A stretch of 64,000 bases of DNA from an uncultured Phycisphaerae bacterium (GTDB lineage: Bacteria; Planctomycetota; Phycisphaerae; Sedimentisphaerales; Anaerohalosphaeraceae): NCBI GenBank assembly GCA_937949545.1, contig CALEDR010000001.1:93672-157671 (forward strand), read 5' to 3'. A program made the position numbers and the translations under genes. Below the pieces are notes generated by a model, which did not search any database, was not told where the DNA came from, and saw nothing but the letters and a program-made list of their open reading frames with translations. Shown here piece after piece: positions 16,697-26,163 of this stretch (the stretch's first letter is position 1; the number at the start of each line of letters is the position of its first letter).

Positions 16697-17929
16697 ATGA
16701 TTCGAGTCAATGAACACTTTCTCAAACTCAAAGCCGGGTATCTGTTTCCCGAAATTGCCCGGCGTGTGGCCGCTTTTGCCAAAAGTCATCCGAATGCATC
16801 GATTATAAGGCTTGGTATCGGCGATGTGACCGAACCGCTTCCGCCGGCCGTCTGCTCGGCTATGGAACAGGCCGTTCGAGAAATGGCCTGCCCCGAAACT
16901 TTCCGCGGCTACGGTCCCGAACAGGGCTATGAGTTTCTGCGCAAAGCCATTGCGGAAAACGATTATCAGGCAAGAGGAGCTCAGATTTCTCCCGATGAAA
17001 TCTTCATCAGCGACGGGGCCAAATGCGATACCGGCAACCTGCAGGAAATCTTCGGACTTGACATCAAAGTGGCTGTGACCGATCCTGTATATCCTGTTTA
17101 TGTGGATACCAATGTGATGGCCGGCCGAACAGGACCGGCTGATGCGTCCGGACGATACAGCGGAATCGTTTACATGCCCTGTATGCCGGAAAACAACTTT
17201 GTTCCGGACGTGCCCAAAGAACCGGTGGATCTCATTTATCTTTGCTATCCGAACAATCCCACCGGGGCGGTGGCCACGCGGGAGCAACTGAAAAAATGGG
17301 TCGATTATGCTCTCGAGCACAAGGCTGTCATTCTTTTTGATGCTGCCTATGAGGCGTTCATTCAGGATGAAACGATTCCGCATTCGATTTATGAAATTGA
17401 AGGGGCCCGCAAGGTTGCCATTGAATCCCGCAGTTTCTCCAAAACCGCCGGCTTTACCGGGATCCGGTGTGCTTTTACCGTTGTCCCGGAGGAGCTGACG
17501 GCTTATACAGCCGACGGAAAGCCGGTTGCCCTTAAACCCCTTTGGAATCGCCGCCACTGCACGAAATTTAACGGCGTCAGTTATATCACGCAGCGGGGCG
17601 CCGAGGCCGTTTATTCACCGGAAGGCCGCCGACAAATCCGGCAAATCATCTCGATTTATATGAAAAATGCCGACCTGATGTGCTGCTCGCTTCACCGACT
17701 TGGTTATTCCGTTTACGGCGGTCAAAATGCCCCTTATGTCTGGCTGAAAACTCCGAAGGGGATGGGCTCATGGGAATTTTTCGACCTTCTTTTGGAAAAA
17801 CTGCATATCGTGGGAACACCGGGAGCCGGTTTCGGAGCCGCCGGAGAAGGGTTTTTCCGACTGAGTGCCTTCAATCACCCCCAGAAAGTTCAGGATGCGA
17901 TGGACCGTTTTGCCTCTCTCCAAATATGA
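16697..17929 (+). CDS. dapL: LL-diaminopimelate aminotransferase
   Basis: 410 residues, fold-type I PLP aminotransferase. Signatures: [61 protein letters not shown] and Schiff-base Lys in [15 protein letters not shown]. It makes LL-diaminopimelate directly from tetrahydrodipicolinate for lysine and peptidoglycan. The DapL route is typical of plants, Chlamydiae and related PVC lineages. Its TGA overlaps the ATG of the next gene in ATGA, so translation is coupled. Confidence 0.95.
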   Translation: MIRVNEHFLKLKAGYLFPEIARRVAAFAKSHPNASIIRLGIGDVTEPLPPAVCSAMEQAVREMACPETFRGYGPEQGYEFLRKAIAENDYQARGAQISPDEIFISDGAKCDTGNLQEIFGLDIKVAVTDPVYPVYVDTNVMAGRTGPADASGRYSGIVYMPCMPENNFVPDVPKEPVDLIYLCYPNNPTGAVATREQLKKWVDYALEHKAVILFDAAYEAFIQDETIPHSIYEIEGARKVAIESRSFSKTAGFTGIRCAFTVVPEELTAYTADGKPVALKPLWNRRHCTKFNGVSYITQRGAEAVYSPEGRRQIRQIISIYMKNADLMCCSLHRLGYSVYGGQNAPYVWLKTPKGMGSWEFFDLLLEKLHIVGTPGAGFGAAGEGFFRLSAFNHPQKVQDAMDRFASLQI

Positions 17930-19026
17930 GCGGTGCCGTCAAAGCATATGTCGGGCTGGGCAGCAATCTGGGCGACCGTGAACAAACCATTCGCCGGGCG
18001 GCACAATATCTGCAGCAGCAGGCCGGGGTTTTGTCTTTGCGGCTCAGTTCGCTGACCAGCTGGCCTGCTCTGGGCGTTTTGGACCAGGCCGATTATCTCA
18101 ATGCCGCTGCTGAGATCGTCACAACCCTTTCCTGCCGGCAGCTGTTCGACCTGCTCAGGCAGACGGAAAACCGATTCGGCCGGCAGCGAAACGGCCGCTG
18201 GGGACCGCGAACGCTTGATTTGGACCTGCTCTTGTACGATACCCTCGTTCTCGAGGAGCCCGACCTGGTTGTGCCGCATTCCCAAATGCATCTTCGTTCT
18301 TTTGTCCTGAAGGGGCTTCTCGAGCTGAATCCGGACCTTGTGTGTCCCCGGCTGTGCCGTCCGCTCCGTGTTCTTGCTCGGCGGCTCAATGGCGGCAATT
18401 TTGCTCTGGACCCGGGGCGGCTTCAGCTGATTTCGATAGGGGGGCTCATCGGTGTGGGCAAGTCCACGCTGGCGGAGCGTCTGGCCGGCGTTCTTTCTGC
18501 CCATCTGCTCAAAGAGGAATACGACAAAAATCCTTTTCTCGAAAAGGTCTATCACGGTCAGTCTCATCTGGCGCTCGATTCGGAGCTCTTTTTTCTGGGC
18601 AGCAGCGCCTCCCAGCTCCGCAAAGACGGCAAACTCCGACGGGGCATTGCCGTCAGTGATTACGTCTTTTTTAAGGCCCTCATTTATGCCCGGCAATGGC
18701 TCGATTCCGACGCACTGAACCAATACATGCAGATCTATGAATCTGTGGCCAACCAGGTCCATACGCCTGTTCTGGTGATTTTTCTGGAAGATACGGTTTC
18801 GAACTGTCTGGAACGCATCCGCCGCCGAAATCGTCCCTATGAGCAGGGCATCGATGGCTCTTTTTTGGAGGCCCAGCGCAACGGCTATGAAGAAATTCTC
18901 GCCCGCTGGACGGCTTGTCCTGTGATTCGTCTGAATGCCGCCGAATGTGTTCATCTGGAACAAATTCTTCCTCTCGCCGAGGAAATCTCCTATTATCTGG
19001 CAGGAGAAAAACCATGGAAGTCATAA
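17926..19026 (+). CDS. folK: HPPK (FolK) - deoxynucleoside kinase fusion
   Basis: 366 residues. The frame is open upstream to 17680, but the start at 17926 is fixed by homology and ATGA overlap with dapL. Residues 1-165 are 6-hydroxymethyl-7,8-dihydropterin pyrophosphokinase: [53 protein letters not shown]. Residues about 170-366 are a deoxynucleoside kinase: P-loop [30 protein letters not shown] (DRY-like position), [20 protein letters not shown] (lid). One chain thus couples a folate step with nucleoside salvage. Neighbours make pantothenate, not folate. Both active sites look intact. Confidence 0.92.
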   Translation: MSGAVKAYVGLGSNLGDREQTIRRAAQYLQQQAGVLSLRLSSLTSWPALGVLDQADYLNAAAEIVTTLSCRQLFDLLRQTENRFGRQRNGRWGPRTLDLDLLLYDTLVLEEPDLVVPHSQMHLRSFVLKGLLELNPDLVCPRLCRPLRVLARRLNGGNFALDPGRLQLISIGGLIGVGKSTLAERLAGVLSAHLLKEEYDKNPFLEKVYHGQSHLALDSELFFLGSSASQLRKDGKLRRGIAVSDYVFFKALIYARQWLDSDALNQYMQIYESVANQVHTPVLVIFLEDTVSNCLERIRRRNRPYEQGIDGSFLEAQRNGYEEILARWTACPVIRLNAAECVHLEQILPLAEEISYYLAGEKPWKS

Positions 19027-19871
19027 CGGACATTTCGCAAATTCGTCAAAAAGTCAGGGCCGCCCGTTTTGCCGCCAAAGTAATCGGGCTGGTTCCGACA
19101 ATGGGGGCCCTTCACGAAGGTCACGGCTCCCTGATTCAACGGGCTGTTTCTGAATGTGATACTGTTATTGTGAGCATTTTTGTCAATCCCACTCAGTTCG
19201 GGCCTGACGAAGATCTGGCCCGTTATCCACGGACCCTTGAGGCCGATGTCCGGTATTGTGAAAAGCTCGGGGCGGATTTGGTTTTTGCTCCTTCCGCCGA
19301 AGAGATGTACCCGCAGGAACAGCTGGCCTGGGTCCACGTGGAGAAAGTGACTGAAGGGCTCTGCGGGGCTCATCGCCCGGGGCATTTTCGCGGTGTGGCG
19401 ACTGTCTGTGCAAAACTCTTCAATATCATTCAGCCCGACATGGCTTATGTCGGTCAAAAAGACGCCCAGCAGGCCGTCGTCATCCAAACGATGGTCCGGG
19501 ACCTCAACTTTCCGATTGAGATTCGGGTCTGTCCCACCGTCCGCGACAAGGACGGGCTGGCTCTCAGCAGCCGCAACCAGTATTTGTCCAAAGCCGAGCG
19601 GAAAAAAGCCCTTTGCCTCTCGCAGGCCCTCCAGAAATGCAGGAAACTCATCCAGTCTGGACAAACCAATCCCGATGAAATCCGCCGGTCTGTGCTGCCG
19701 TTTTTTGACCAGCCCGATGTGTTTCTTGAATATTTTGAACTGGTGGACCCGCAGACCCTCCGGCCGATGGCGGAGATTCGGGGCCCCGTTCTGGCTGCCG
19801 CCGCCGCCCGGGTCGGAACGACTCGTCTTATTGACAATCTATGGATAGACTTGCAAACACCGTCCGCTTGA
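19014..19871 (+). CDS. panC: Pantothenate synthetase (pantoate-beta-alanine ligase)
   Basis: 285 residues from ATG 19014, with AGGAGA 6 bases upstream. The frame runs on to 18915 inside the preceding gene, but that extension has no homology. Seen: LVPTMGALHEGHGSLIQ (HIGH-type ATP site), FVNPTQFGPDEDLARYPR, FRGVATVCAKLFNIIQPDMAYVGQKDAQQ and LSSRNQYLS (KMSKS-like). It condenses pantoate with beta-alanine, using ATP. It overlaps the folK-dNK end by 13 bases and is followed by panD, which makes the beta-alanine. Confidence 0.96.
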   Translation: MEVITDISQIRQKVRAARFAAKVIGLVPTMGALHEGHGSLIQRAVSECDTVIVSIFVNPTQFGPDEDLARYPRTLEADVRYCEKLGADLVFAPSAEEMYPQEQLAWVHVEKVTEGLCGAHRPGHFRGVATVCAKLFNIIQPDMAYVGQKDAQQAVVIQTMVRDLNFPIEIRVCPTVRDKDGLALSSRNQYLSKAERKKALCLSQALQKCRKLIQSGQTNPDEIRRSVLPFFDQPDVFLEYFELVDPQTLRPMAEIRGPVLAAAAARVGTTRLIDNLWIDLQTPSA

Positions 19872-19909
19872 GGTACAATATCCTTTTTTGTGAGAAAGGA
19901 ACAAAGCGG

Positions 19910-20266
19910 ATGCTTATCAAAGCATTAAAAGGCAAGATTCATCGCGCCCGGGTGACGGATACCAAGATTGACTATCCCGGCAGCGTAGGAATCGATGAAG
20001 ACATGATGAAAGCGGCGGGAATTCTTCCATATGAAGAGGTCCTGCTGGCCAATGTCTCCAACGGGGCCCGTGTCGAAACCTATGTGGTTCCGGCGCCGGC
20101 CGGCAGCAAATCGCTGATTGTGCTCGGAGCCGCCGCCCGCTTCTTCAGCCCCGGCGACATTGTCATCGTGATGAACTTCGGCTACTTTGCTCCGGATGAA
20201 ATCAAAACCCACAAGCCTCGTGTTATCCTTTGCGATGAACACAACGGTTTTTCCCCTCTGGAATGA
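19910..20266 (+). CDS. panD: Aspartate 1-decarboxylase (pyruvoyl enzyme)
   Basis: 118 residues from ATG 19910 (AAAGGA about 8-10 bases upstream); an in-frame ATG at 19841 lies inside panC and adds unrelated residues. The self-cleavage site is the Gly-Ser in DYPGSVGIDEDMM, which yields the pyruvoyl group. LPYEEVLLANVSNGAR, GDIVIVMNFGYF also fit. It makes beta-alanine from aspartate. The stop overlaps the lgt ATG (ATGA). Confidence 0.96.
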   Translation: MLIKALKGKIHRARVTDTKIDYPGSVGIDEDMMKAAGILPYEEVLLANVSNGARVETYVVPAPAGSKSLIVLGAAARFFSPGDIVIVMNFGYFAPDEIKTHKPRVILCDEHNGFSPLE

Positions 20267-21297
20267 CCCGGATGCATCCGGAACTGTTTGAAATCCCATT
20301 TCTGCATCAAACCGTCAAAAGCTGGGGAGTGATGGTTGTGCTGGGTTTTCTGGCGGCCCTGTGGCTGATGCGCCGTCTTATTCGCCCGCTCGATGAAAAC
20401 CCGGATATCCTAAGCAATGCCGCCGTCTATGCCCTCATTGCCGGAGTCATCGGAGCCCGTGTCTTTTTTGTCGTTCATCACAGAGACCTGTTTGTCGGCC
20501 GCTGGATGGAGGTCTTTGCTGTTTGGCAGGGCGGGGTGGAACTGCTCGGCGGAGTTCTGACGGCTCTGCTGTTTCTGTGGCTGTATCTGAAGAAGCAGAA
20601 GCGCTCTATTCGTCTGTATTTTGATGTGCTGGCAATCGGGCTGATGGTCGGCATCGGCTTCGGACGCATTGGGTGCTTCCTCAGCGGCTGCTGCTACGGC
20701 AAATGCACCGATCTGCCCTGGGGTGTTCGGTTTCCTTACGGCTCCCTGGTCTATCTTCATCAGGTTCATCCTGACCCCAGCCGTCATCGGGACAAACCCT
20801 ATCTGGACCTGCCTGCCGACTTCTTCGGCATTCCCGGTCCTGACGGCGGATGGCTGCCGGTTGATGAGGCCAACAAGCACAGCGCCTATCTGAAACCCTT
20901 TGAGCAGCTGACTCCCGAACAGCAGAGACAGGTGTCCGAAGGTCCGTACCGGTGTCTGAAGGTTCATCCTACACAGCTGTTTTCGAGTGCCAACGGTTTT
21001 CTGCTGGCGGCCGTGCTTTGGGGGTTCTGGAAAAAGTTCGGACGGATGCGGCCGGGTGTGACGGCCGGCGCGATGCTCATTCTCTACGGCATAACCCGCT
21101 TCTTGCTCGAAACCCTCCGGGATGACAATCCCTTTGAATACAGCGGGTTCTGGCTGTTGTACCGGGGCGGCACCATCTCGCAGAATATGGCGATTTATCT
21201 GATTTTGTTTGGGATTTGCGTGATTGCCTATTCGCTCTGGAAGCCGTCTCCGCTACCGGCTTCCCTTCCAAAGAAGAAACGCTCTAAATCCAAATAG
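20263..21297 (+). CDS. lgt: Prolipoprotein diacylglyceryl transferase
   Basis: 344 residues, about seven membrane helices. Seen: SWGVMVVLGFLAALWLMRR near the N terminus, the Lgt signature GFGRIGCFLSGCCYGKC (about 139-155) and HPTQLFSSANGF. It attaches diacylglycerol from phosphatidylglycerol to the lipobox Cys of prolipoproteins. A hydrophilic insert of about 65 residues (roughly 165-230, LDLPADFFGIPGPDGGWLPV...) sits between the signature and HPTQ, in the periplasmic head region, making it larger than the E. coli enzyme (291). It is the last gene of the tyrA operon. It converges with the bioF-like gene with 8 bases between. Confidence 0.93.
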   Translation: MTRMHPELFEIPFLHQTVKSWGVMVVLGFLAALWLMRRLIRPLDENPDILSNAAVYALIAGVIGARVFFVVHHRDLFVGRWMEVFAVWQGGVELLGGVLTALLFLWLYLKKQKRSIRLYFDVLAIGLMVGIGFGRIGCFLSGCCYGKCTDLPWGVRFPYGSLVYLHQVHPDPSRHRDKPYLDLPADFFGIPGPDGGWLPVDEANKHSAYLKPFEQLTPEQQRQVSEGPYRCLKVHPTQLFSSANGFLLAAVLWGFWKKFGRMRPGVTAGAMLILYGITRFLLETLRDDNPFEYSGFWLLYRGGTISQNMAIYLILFGICVIAYSLWKPSPLPASLPKKKRSKSK

Positions 21298-21305
21298 TTT
21301 TTCCG

Positions 21306-22475
21306 TTATTGTTCTGCCAGTTCTTTGAGGACACGGCGGAGGCTGTCCATTTGCTCTTTTGTGTGGGCATATTGGACACTCAGCCGAAGGCGTGCAGCCC
21401 CCTTAGGAACGGTTGGGGGACGAATGGCGGTTACGAAATACCCTTCGGCCTCCAGTCGGCCGGCCCACAGGAGGGCTTTTTCGCTTTCACCCAATATCAC
21501 CGGGATAATCTGTGAGGCCGTTTGCCCAATATTCAGGCTCATTTTCATCAGCTCAGTCCGCAAATAGGCGGCGTTTTCCGCCAGCCGTTGACGGCGCTGG
21601 GGCTCGTTTTGAATAATCCGGATGGCTGTCAGGGCTGCTGCCGCGCAGGCCGCCGGAGCGGCGGTTGTATAAATCAAAGGCCGTCCGCGATTAATCAGCA
21701 GGTCAATCACGGCTCCCGGCGCTGCCGCCAGAGCCCCCGCACATCCGGCCGCCTTTCCCAGCGGGGCAGTCAGGACGTCTACTTTCTTCAGAACCCCCAT
21801 CTGTTCGGCCAGTCCGGCACCGGTCGGACCGAAACAGCCCAATCCATGGGCTTCATCCACCACCAGCACCGCTCCAAACTGTTCCTTAAGTTCCGCCAGC
21901 ACATCCAGCCGGGCCAAATCTCCGTCCATCGAAAAAACGCTTTCGGTTACGATGTACTTGCGGCGGTATTTTGCCTCCGCCAAAAGCCGCACAAGCCGCG
22001 GGTCGTTTTCATCTCGATATGTTCGAAAGTCAGCTTCGCCGGTCCGCACGGCATCCACAATCGAAGCATGGCAACGGCGGTCCATTAAGACCAGATCGCC
22101 CTTAGCCGGCAGGGTTGTTAAGATGGTCTGATTGGCTGACCAGCCGGAAGGGAAATACAGGGCCCGCTCCTTGCCTACCCAGCCGGCAAAGGTCTCCTCC
22201 AGTTCTGTATGGGGACGGAGGGTTCCGCAAATCAGCCGCGATGCTCCTGCCCCCCAGCCGTACTTTTGAATCGCCTCGACAGCGGCTTTGCAGAGCCGGT
22301 CATCTTCGGCCAGATTCAGATAATTGTTGCTGCAGAACAGCACCTTTTGCCGGTGCGGCTGGTCGGCTGTGCGGACTGTCGTCCCGCGAACCTCTGCGAT
22401 TGTCCGTAGCCGACGACGCAGCTTTGCCGCATCCAACGATGCCAGCTCCTGTTCGAAATCTTCAAATCCGTGCAT
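21306..22475 (-). CDS. bioF: 8-amino-7-oxononanoate synthase-like alpha-oxoamine synthase
   Basis: About 389 residues from ATG 22475; a TTG 16 codons upstream is possible but adds sequence without homology. Fold-type I PLP enzyme of the alpha-oxoamine synthase family: FCSNNYLNLAEDDRL, YGWGAGASRLICGTLRPH, ESVFSMDGDLARLD, VVDEAHGLGCFGPTG and PLP Lys in TAPLGKAAGCAGAL. BioF condenses alanine with pimeloyl-ACP/CoA in biotin synthesis. No other biotin gene is here, so a related activity (for example another acyl-CoA plus amino acid condensation) is possible. No Shine-Dalgarno is obvious. Confidence 0.75.
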   Translation of the reverse strand: MHGFEDFEQELASLDAAKLRRRLRTIAEVRGTTVRTADQPHRQKVLFCSNNYLNLAEDDRLCKAAVEAIQKYGWGAGASRLICGTLRPHTELEETFAGWVGKERALYFPSGWSANQTILTTLPAKGDLVLMDRRCHASIVDAVRTGEADFRTYRDENDPRLVRLLAEAKYRRKYIVTESVFSMDGDLARLDVLAELKEQFGAVLVVDEAHGLGCFGPTGAGLAEQMGVLKKVDVLTAPLGKAAGCAGALAAAPGAVIDLLINRGRPLIYTTAAPAACAAAALTAIRIIQNEPQRRQRLAENAAYLRTELMKMSLNIGQTASQIIPVILGESEKALLWAGRLEAEGYFVTAIRPPTVPKGAARLRLSVQYAHTKEQMDSLRRVLKELAEQ

Positions 22476-22523
22476 TGTTTGTTCACAGACGGAAGGTTCT
22501 GGATGAATCCTGCAAATCTTCAA

Positions 22524-23223
22524 AGCCTGCCGAAAGTGTCATTCTTACATCAAAATGAACTTTTGGCAACGTTCTTTCGCAACTTCGATAAGTTTTCAGA
22601 GGGTGTCCCTTTCATAGTTGAAGGTCGGAAAAGACGGCCGATTCCCGACCGGCACGCTCCGCATGAATCAATCTGCACGACGGGGTCCGACCATCAGGCC
22701 GCCAGAACCCAAGATTTCCTTCTCCTCACCGTACAGCCGCTTACATCCTCCCACAAATTTTTCCCCTCTTTTTTCGCTCAATTTACACAACACCGCCCCA
22801 ATTACAGAGAGGCATTATGTTTTACAAGGAGCCGTCGGACAGATGAACTCGGCTGCCGAAAATCGCAAACGAGCATTGCGGCTCATCCCGCTTTCCGTTG
22901 TCGAGAGAGGACGGACACGAATTCGCAGAAGCTCACTTCGATAAGTTCGGGGCCGGACTTTCTCACAGGCGGCAGCCACGGTCGAAGCCCGTCTCAGGCA
23001 CCTTGCCAAATCCCTAATTCCTGTTCAGCCGTGTCGGTCCGCGGTGAATAAAATCTGTGTAAACTGTGTAATCTGTAGTGTTTTCCGGCGTACTGCCGGC
23101 ACATTGGGGCTCATTTGTGGTGCGTTGGGGTGCTTCTCAGGCACGTTTTGACTCTTTGGAGCGTGTTTTTGTCCGGGTTTTTCCTGATTCCTTATTTCCC
23201 TCTGCACCAGGAACCCTCGGTTT
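22524..23223. other. 700-base region without a convincing gene
   Basis: Several overlapping open frames exist on both strands but none has recognisable sequence or a ribosome binding site. It holds two copies of the 13-mer ACTTCGATAAGTT (22582-22594 and 22935-22947), the first part of an AACTT-CGAT-AAGTT inverted repeat, and a 9-base tandem repeat at 23053-23079. A non-coding RNA or decayed gene cannot be excluded; no known riboswitch or RNA family was recognised. Confidence 0.6.
23053..23079. repeat. 9-base tandem repeat of the ATCTGTGTA type
   Basis: Three units ATCTGTGTA, AACTGTGTA, ATCTGTAGT in a row. Strings of this type recur between genes in many bacterial genomes. The following 100 bases (minus strand) are Pro/Asn-codon-like low-complexity sequence. 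Confidence 0.55.
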
Positions 23224-24066
23224 TTAATAACCGACAACAGCAATCCCCAATTGGTCGGCCAGAGCAAGAGTTTCGGATTTATCCAAAATGAGCACTTTAT
23301 TTTTTTCGACAACGAGGCAGGCGGCTCGATTTCGATGGAGGGCTTCGATGGTGTCTTTGCCGACACAGGGGACATCAAACCGCATATCCTGCTGGGGTTT
23401 GGCGGCCTTTAGGAGGGTCCAGCCGCCTTTTCTGCACAACTGGCCGGCCCGCTCAATCATAGCTGCTGTGCCTTCAATGGCCTCGACGGCGATAATTTCC
23501 CGTTCGCGGACAGCGATGGCCTGGCCGATATCGAGGCGTCCGAGTTCTTTGACCAGAGGCCAGCCGAATTGGATATCTTCCCAGACAGAATCTGCCGGTC
23601 GGCATCGGGTCATTAATCCTTCCGATGCCATATGCTCCTGACAGTACATAGTCGAATCCTCCAGAATGATTCCGGCTGAGGCAAATTCATCAGCGATAGC
23701 TTGCAGAACAGTGTCATTGCGTTTGTCTTTGCCCCGCAGTCGTCCATACCAGATGCGAAGGGCCCGCCAGTCGGGCAGATATTTGAGGATGCGGAAGGGG
23801 GTGAAGAGTTTGGCTTTTTCCACCCGTCCGACCATAATGGTTTGGCGGACACCGTGTTTTCGAAGTTTTCGAAGCCATCCGCCCGGACGGGCAATCGCCC
23901 CCCAAAAAAAGACATCCGCATGCTCGGCCAGCGAAGGTTCTGCGTTATCCGCCAGGCCTACACAGACGACTTTTCGTCCGGCTTTGCGGGCGCCGTCGGC
24001 AACCAGAAAAGGGAATCGTCCCTGTCCGGCGATGAGACCCAATGGTTCAGGGGGTTGTCTGTCCAT
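23224..24066 (-). CDS. lpxI: UDP-2,3-diacylglucosamine diphosphatase, LpxI type
   Basis: 280 residues of the LpxI (DUF1009) family. Seen: LGLIAGQGRFPFLVADGARK at the N terminus, VGRVEKAKLFTPFRILKYLPD, and a C-terminal domain with QAIAVREREIIAVEAIEGT and KPQQDMRFDVPCVGKDTIE. It hydrolyses UDP-2,3-diacylglucosamine to lipid X in lipid A synthesis, replacing LpxH. The start overlaps the 3' end of lpxD by 20 bases, so the two are one transcript. Confidence 0.92.
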   Translation of the reverse strand: MDRQPPEPLGLIAGQGRFPFLVADGARKAGRKVVCVGLADNAEPSLAEHADVFFWGAIARPGGWLRKLRKHGVRQTIMVGRVEKAKLFTPFRILKYLPDWRALRIWYGRLRGKDKRNDTVLQAIADEFASAGIILEDSTMYCQEHMASEGLMTRCRPADSVWEDIQFGWPLVKELGRLDIGQAIAVREREIIAVEAIEGTAAMIERAGQLCRKGGWTLLKAAKPQQDMRFDVPCVGKDTIEALHRNRAACLVVEKNKVLILDKSETLALADQLGIAVVGY

Positions 24067-25090
24067 TTTCTTTCGTCAGGTCGTTCAATCGGCGCTCGAG
24101 TTCCCTGAGCTTCTTGCGCATTTCCGGCAAAAACTCAATTAGAGCATAAGCCCGTTTTGCTTTGTTGACATCGATGGCGGGTGTGCCCCCGACGGTTGCT
24201 TCATCCGGGACATCATTGATGACGCCGGCTTTGGCGGCGATTTTGACCAGATTACCGACCCGAATATGGCCGACTATACCGACTTGCCCGCCCATGACAA
24301 CGTGGTGGCCGATGACGGCCGAGCCCGCAATGCCTACCTGAGGCACCAGCAGGCAACAGGGGCCGATTTTGGTGCCGTGACCGATGGCGACCAGATCGCC
24401 GATTTTGCTGCCTTTTCCGATGACGGTGTTATCCAGAGTACCGCGCTCGATGGCACATCCGGCACCGATTTCCACATCATCTTCCAGAATGACCCGTCCG
24501 ATTTGCGGGATTTTATGATGCTGGCCCTTGTGGGTGGCAAATCCGAACCCGTCTTGTCCGATGGAAGCATTGGACTGAATGATGACCCGGTTTCCAATGA
24601 TGGTCCCGTCATAGATGACGGCATTGGGGTAAAAAATACAGTCGTCGCCGATTTGGACCTTCGGGCCGACAAAGACACCGGGGTAAAAATAGCAGTTTTT
24701 GCCGATTTTCACATGTTCACAGATTGTCACACCGCGGCCGACCTGACAATCCGGGCCGAGCTGGGCGGTCGGAGCAATAGAGGCCTCCGGACTTATCCCG
24801 ACTTTGGGGTGTTCACGGTGCCCATGAAGCAGCACGACAATCTGCATAAAGGCATAATAGGGGTCATCGACAATCAGCTGTGCGGCGGTACACTCCATCT
24901 CCTTTTGAACGATGACGGCGCTGGCCTTGGTTTTTTTGACCAGCGGTTCGTACTTTGGATTGCTCAAAAAAGTAATCTCGCCGCAGCCGGCTTTATCGAG
25001 AGTGGAGGCCTCTCGAATTAAAATATTCGGGTCGCCGACAAGCCGTCCGCCTACATATTGGGCTAATTCCTGCAGTGTTTTTGTCTTCAT
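24047..25090 (-). CDS. lpxD: UDP-3-O-acylglucosamine N-acyltransferase
   Basis: 347 residues. An N-terminal uridine-binding domain (TKTLQELAQYVGGRLVGDPN, FLSNPKYEPLVKKTKASAV) is followed by a left-handed beta helix of hexapeptide repeats (about 105-310, e.g. IAPTAQLGPDCQVGRGVTI) and a helical tail. The catalytic His is in LVAIGHGTKIG. It N-acylates UDP-3-O-acylglucosamine using acyl-ACP in lipid A synthesis, evidence for a diderm envelope with lipid A. It has its own promoter in the 65-base gap after the GT9 gene. Confidence 0.95.
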   Translation of the reverse strand: MKTKTLQELAQYVGGRLVGDPNILIREASTLDKAGCGEITFLSNPKYEPLVKKTKASAVIVQKEMECTAAQLIVDDPYYAFMQIVVLLHGHREHPKVGISPEASIAPTAQLGPDCQVGRGVTICEHVKIGKNCYFYPGVFVGPKVQIGDDCIFYPNAVIYDGTIIGNRVIIQSNASIGQDGFGFATHKGQHHKIPQIGRVILEDDVEIGAGCAIERGTLDNTVIGKGSKIGDLVAIGHGTKIGPCCLLVPQVGIAGSAVIGHHVVMGGQVGIVGHIRVGNLVKIAAKAGVINDVPDEATVGGTPAIDVNKAKRAYALIEFLPEMRKKLRELERRLNDLTKENGQTTP

Positions 25091-25126
25091 ATCGTTCTCA
25101 TTTTTCCCTTTTTCAAATGACGTGCC

Positions 25127-25154
25127 ATTATAGGCAAAGAATCCCGGTCGTCAA
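25127..25154 (-). promoter_or_regulatory. Promoter of lpxD-lpxI
   Basis: On the minus strand TTGACG (25154-25149), a 16-base spacer and a perfect TATAAT (25132-25127). It lies 37 bases before the lpxD start. The -35 edge is next to the end of the preceding gene. Confidence 0.65.
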
Positions 25155-25155
25155 A

Positions 25156-26163
25156 TCAAAGTATTTCCTGCAGCAGAGTCAGTGCCTGATGAACGCTCGG
25201 TTCAGAAAATTGCTTAAAGAGAGATTGTTCGAGCCGCAGAACGCGTACTTTCGGACCCGCGGGGGCGAATTTGGACGGGTCCGTCGGGCCGAAAACCGCC
25301 AGGGTCGGCTTGGCCAAAGCGGCGGCCAAGTGGGTAATTCCGCTGTCATTTCCGATATAGCCGTCCGAACAGGCAAGAACCTGGAGAAGCTGGGTGAGCG
25401 ATAACTCCGAAAAGCACGGATACTGCTGAAAGGTCTGGAGGGTTCTCACAGAAAACCGCTCTCTTTCCGCCGGGCCGAGAAGAAAAATGACCTCATATTG
25501 TTCCTGCCGGAGCATCTGAGCCAGATGAAGGAAGTTTTCAGGGGGCCAGCACTTTGTCTGTCCGCCGCTGCCGGGATGAATCAGTACAATCGAACGGTCT
25601 GGGGCGATTCCGAGCTGCTGAATTTGTTCCCGGCCGGCTGAAAAATCTGTTGGATGGGGTTCAAGGAGCGGAAAGGGCATCTGCCAGTTGTCCAGGGAAA
25701 TCTGGTTTTCCGCCGCTATTTCTTCCAGGTAAAACTGCCCGATAGGACCCTTATAAGACTCTTTATCTGGCGGCAGCACCAAAACCTGAGCGGACTGGCT
25801 GCAATGAACCGTAAACAGCAGGTTTTGCTCAAAATCAGGGTTCTCATGTCCCAAAAAACTGACGACCTGTTCATATCCTGCAAAAGAATAGACCAGCGGG
25901 TCGTGCTCCTGAACTTCGAAAGACTCTGTTTTCTGGAAAAGGCGGTGAAGGGGGATCGACTCAAGGGAGCGAATCCGGTCCACCGCGGAACGGCCCGGGT
26001 AAAACTCAATGTACTCGGTATGGCCGATCCAATCGACCTGTTCGATTCCCAATCGCTGCTTCATCAAGGAGGCGGTCGGCAGGGCCAGCAGGCAATCGCC
26101 GATGGCTCCCGGGTGAAGAATCAGTCCTTTTCGATAGGTTTGTTTGCCGAATATCGATTCCAT
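25156..26163 (-). CDS. Glycosyltransferase family 9 (heptosyltransferase-like)
   Basis: 335 residues, GT-B fold. N-terminal KGLILHPGAIGDCLLALPTA, then VLIHPGSGGQTKCWPPENFL and the nucleotide-sugar site IGNDSGITHLAAALAKPTLA followed by FGPTDPSKFAP, all typical of ADP-heptose:LPS heptosyltransferases. It probably adds a sugar to the LPS core; donor and acceptor cannot be told. Start and mnmA stop overlap by one base (TAATG). It lies next to lpxD-lpxI, matching an envelope role. Confidence 0.88.
   Translation of the reverse strand: MESIFGKQTYRKGLILHPGAIGDCLLALPTASLMKQRLGIEQVDWIGHTEYIEFYPGRSAVDRIRSLESIPLHRLFQKTESFEVQEHDPLVYSFAGYEQVVSFLGHENPDFEQNLLFTVHCSQSAQVLVLPPDKESYKGPIGQFYLEEIAAENQISLDNWQMPFPLLEPHPTDFSAGREQIQQLGIAPDRSIVLIHPGSGGQTKCWPPENFLHLAQMLRQEQYEVIFLLGPAERERFSVRTLQTFQQYPCFSELSLTQLLQVLACSDGYIGNDSGITHLAAALAKPTLAVFGPTDPSKFAPAGPKVRVLRLEQSLFKQFSEPSVHQALTLLQEIL

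Noticed and set aside
22470..23051. 193-residue plus-strand frame in the 22.5-23.2 kb gap
   Set aside because: No recognisable motif, no ribosome binding site, starts inside the bioF-like gene and competes with other equally open frames.
23025..23378. 117-residue minus-strand frame
   Set aside because: Mostly translation of a tandem/low-complexity repeat and overlaps the end of lpxI.
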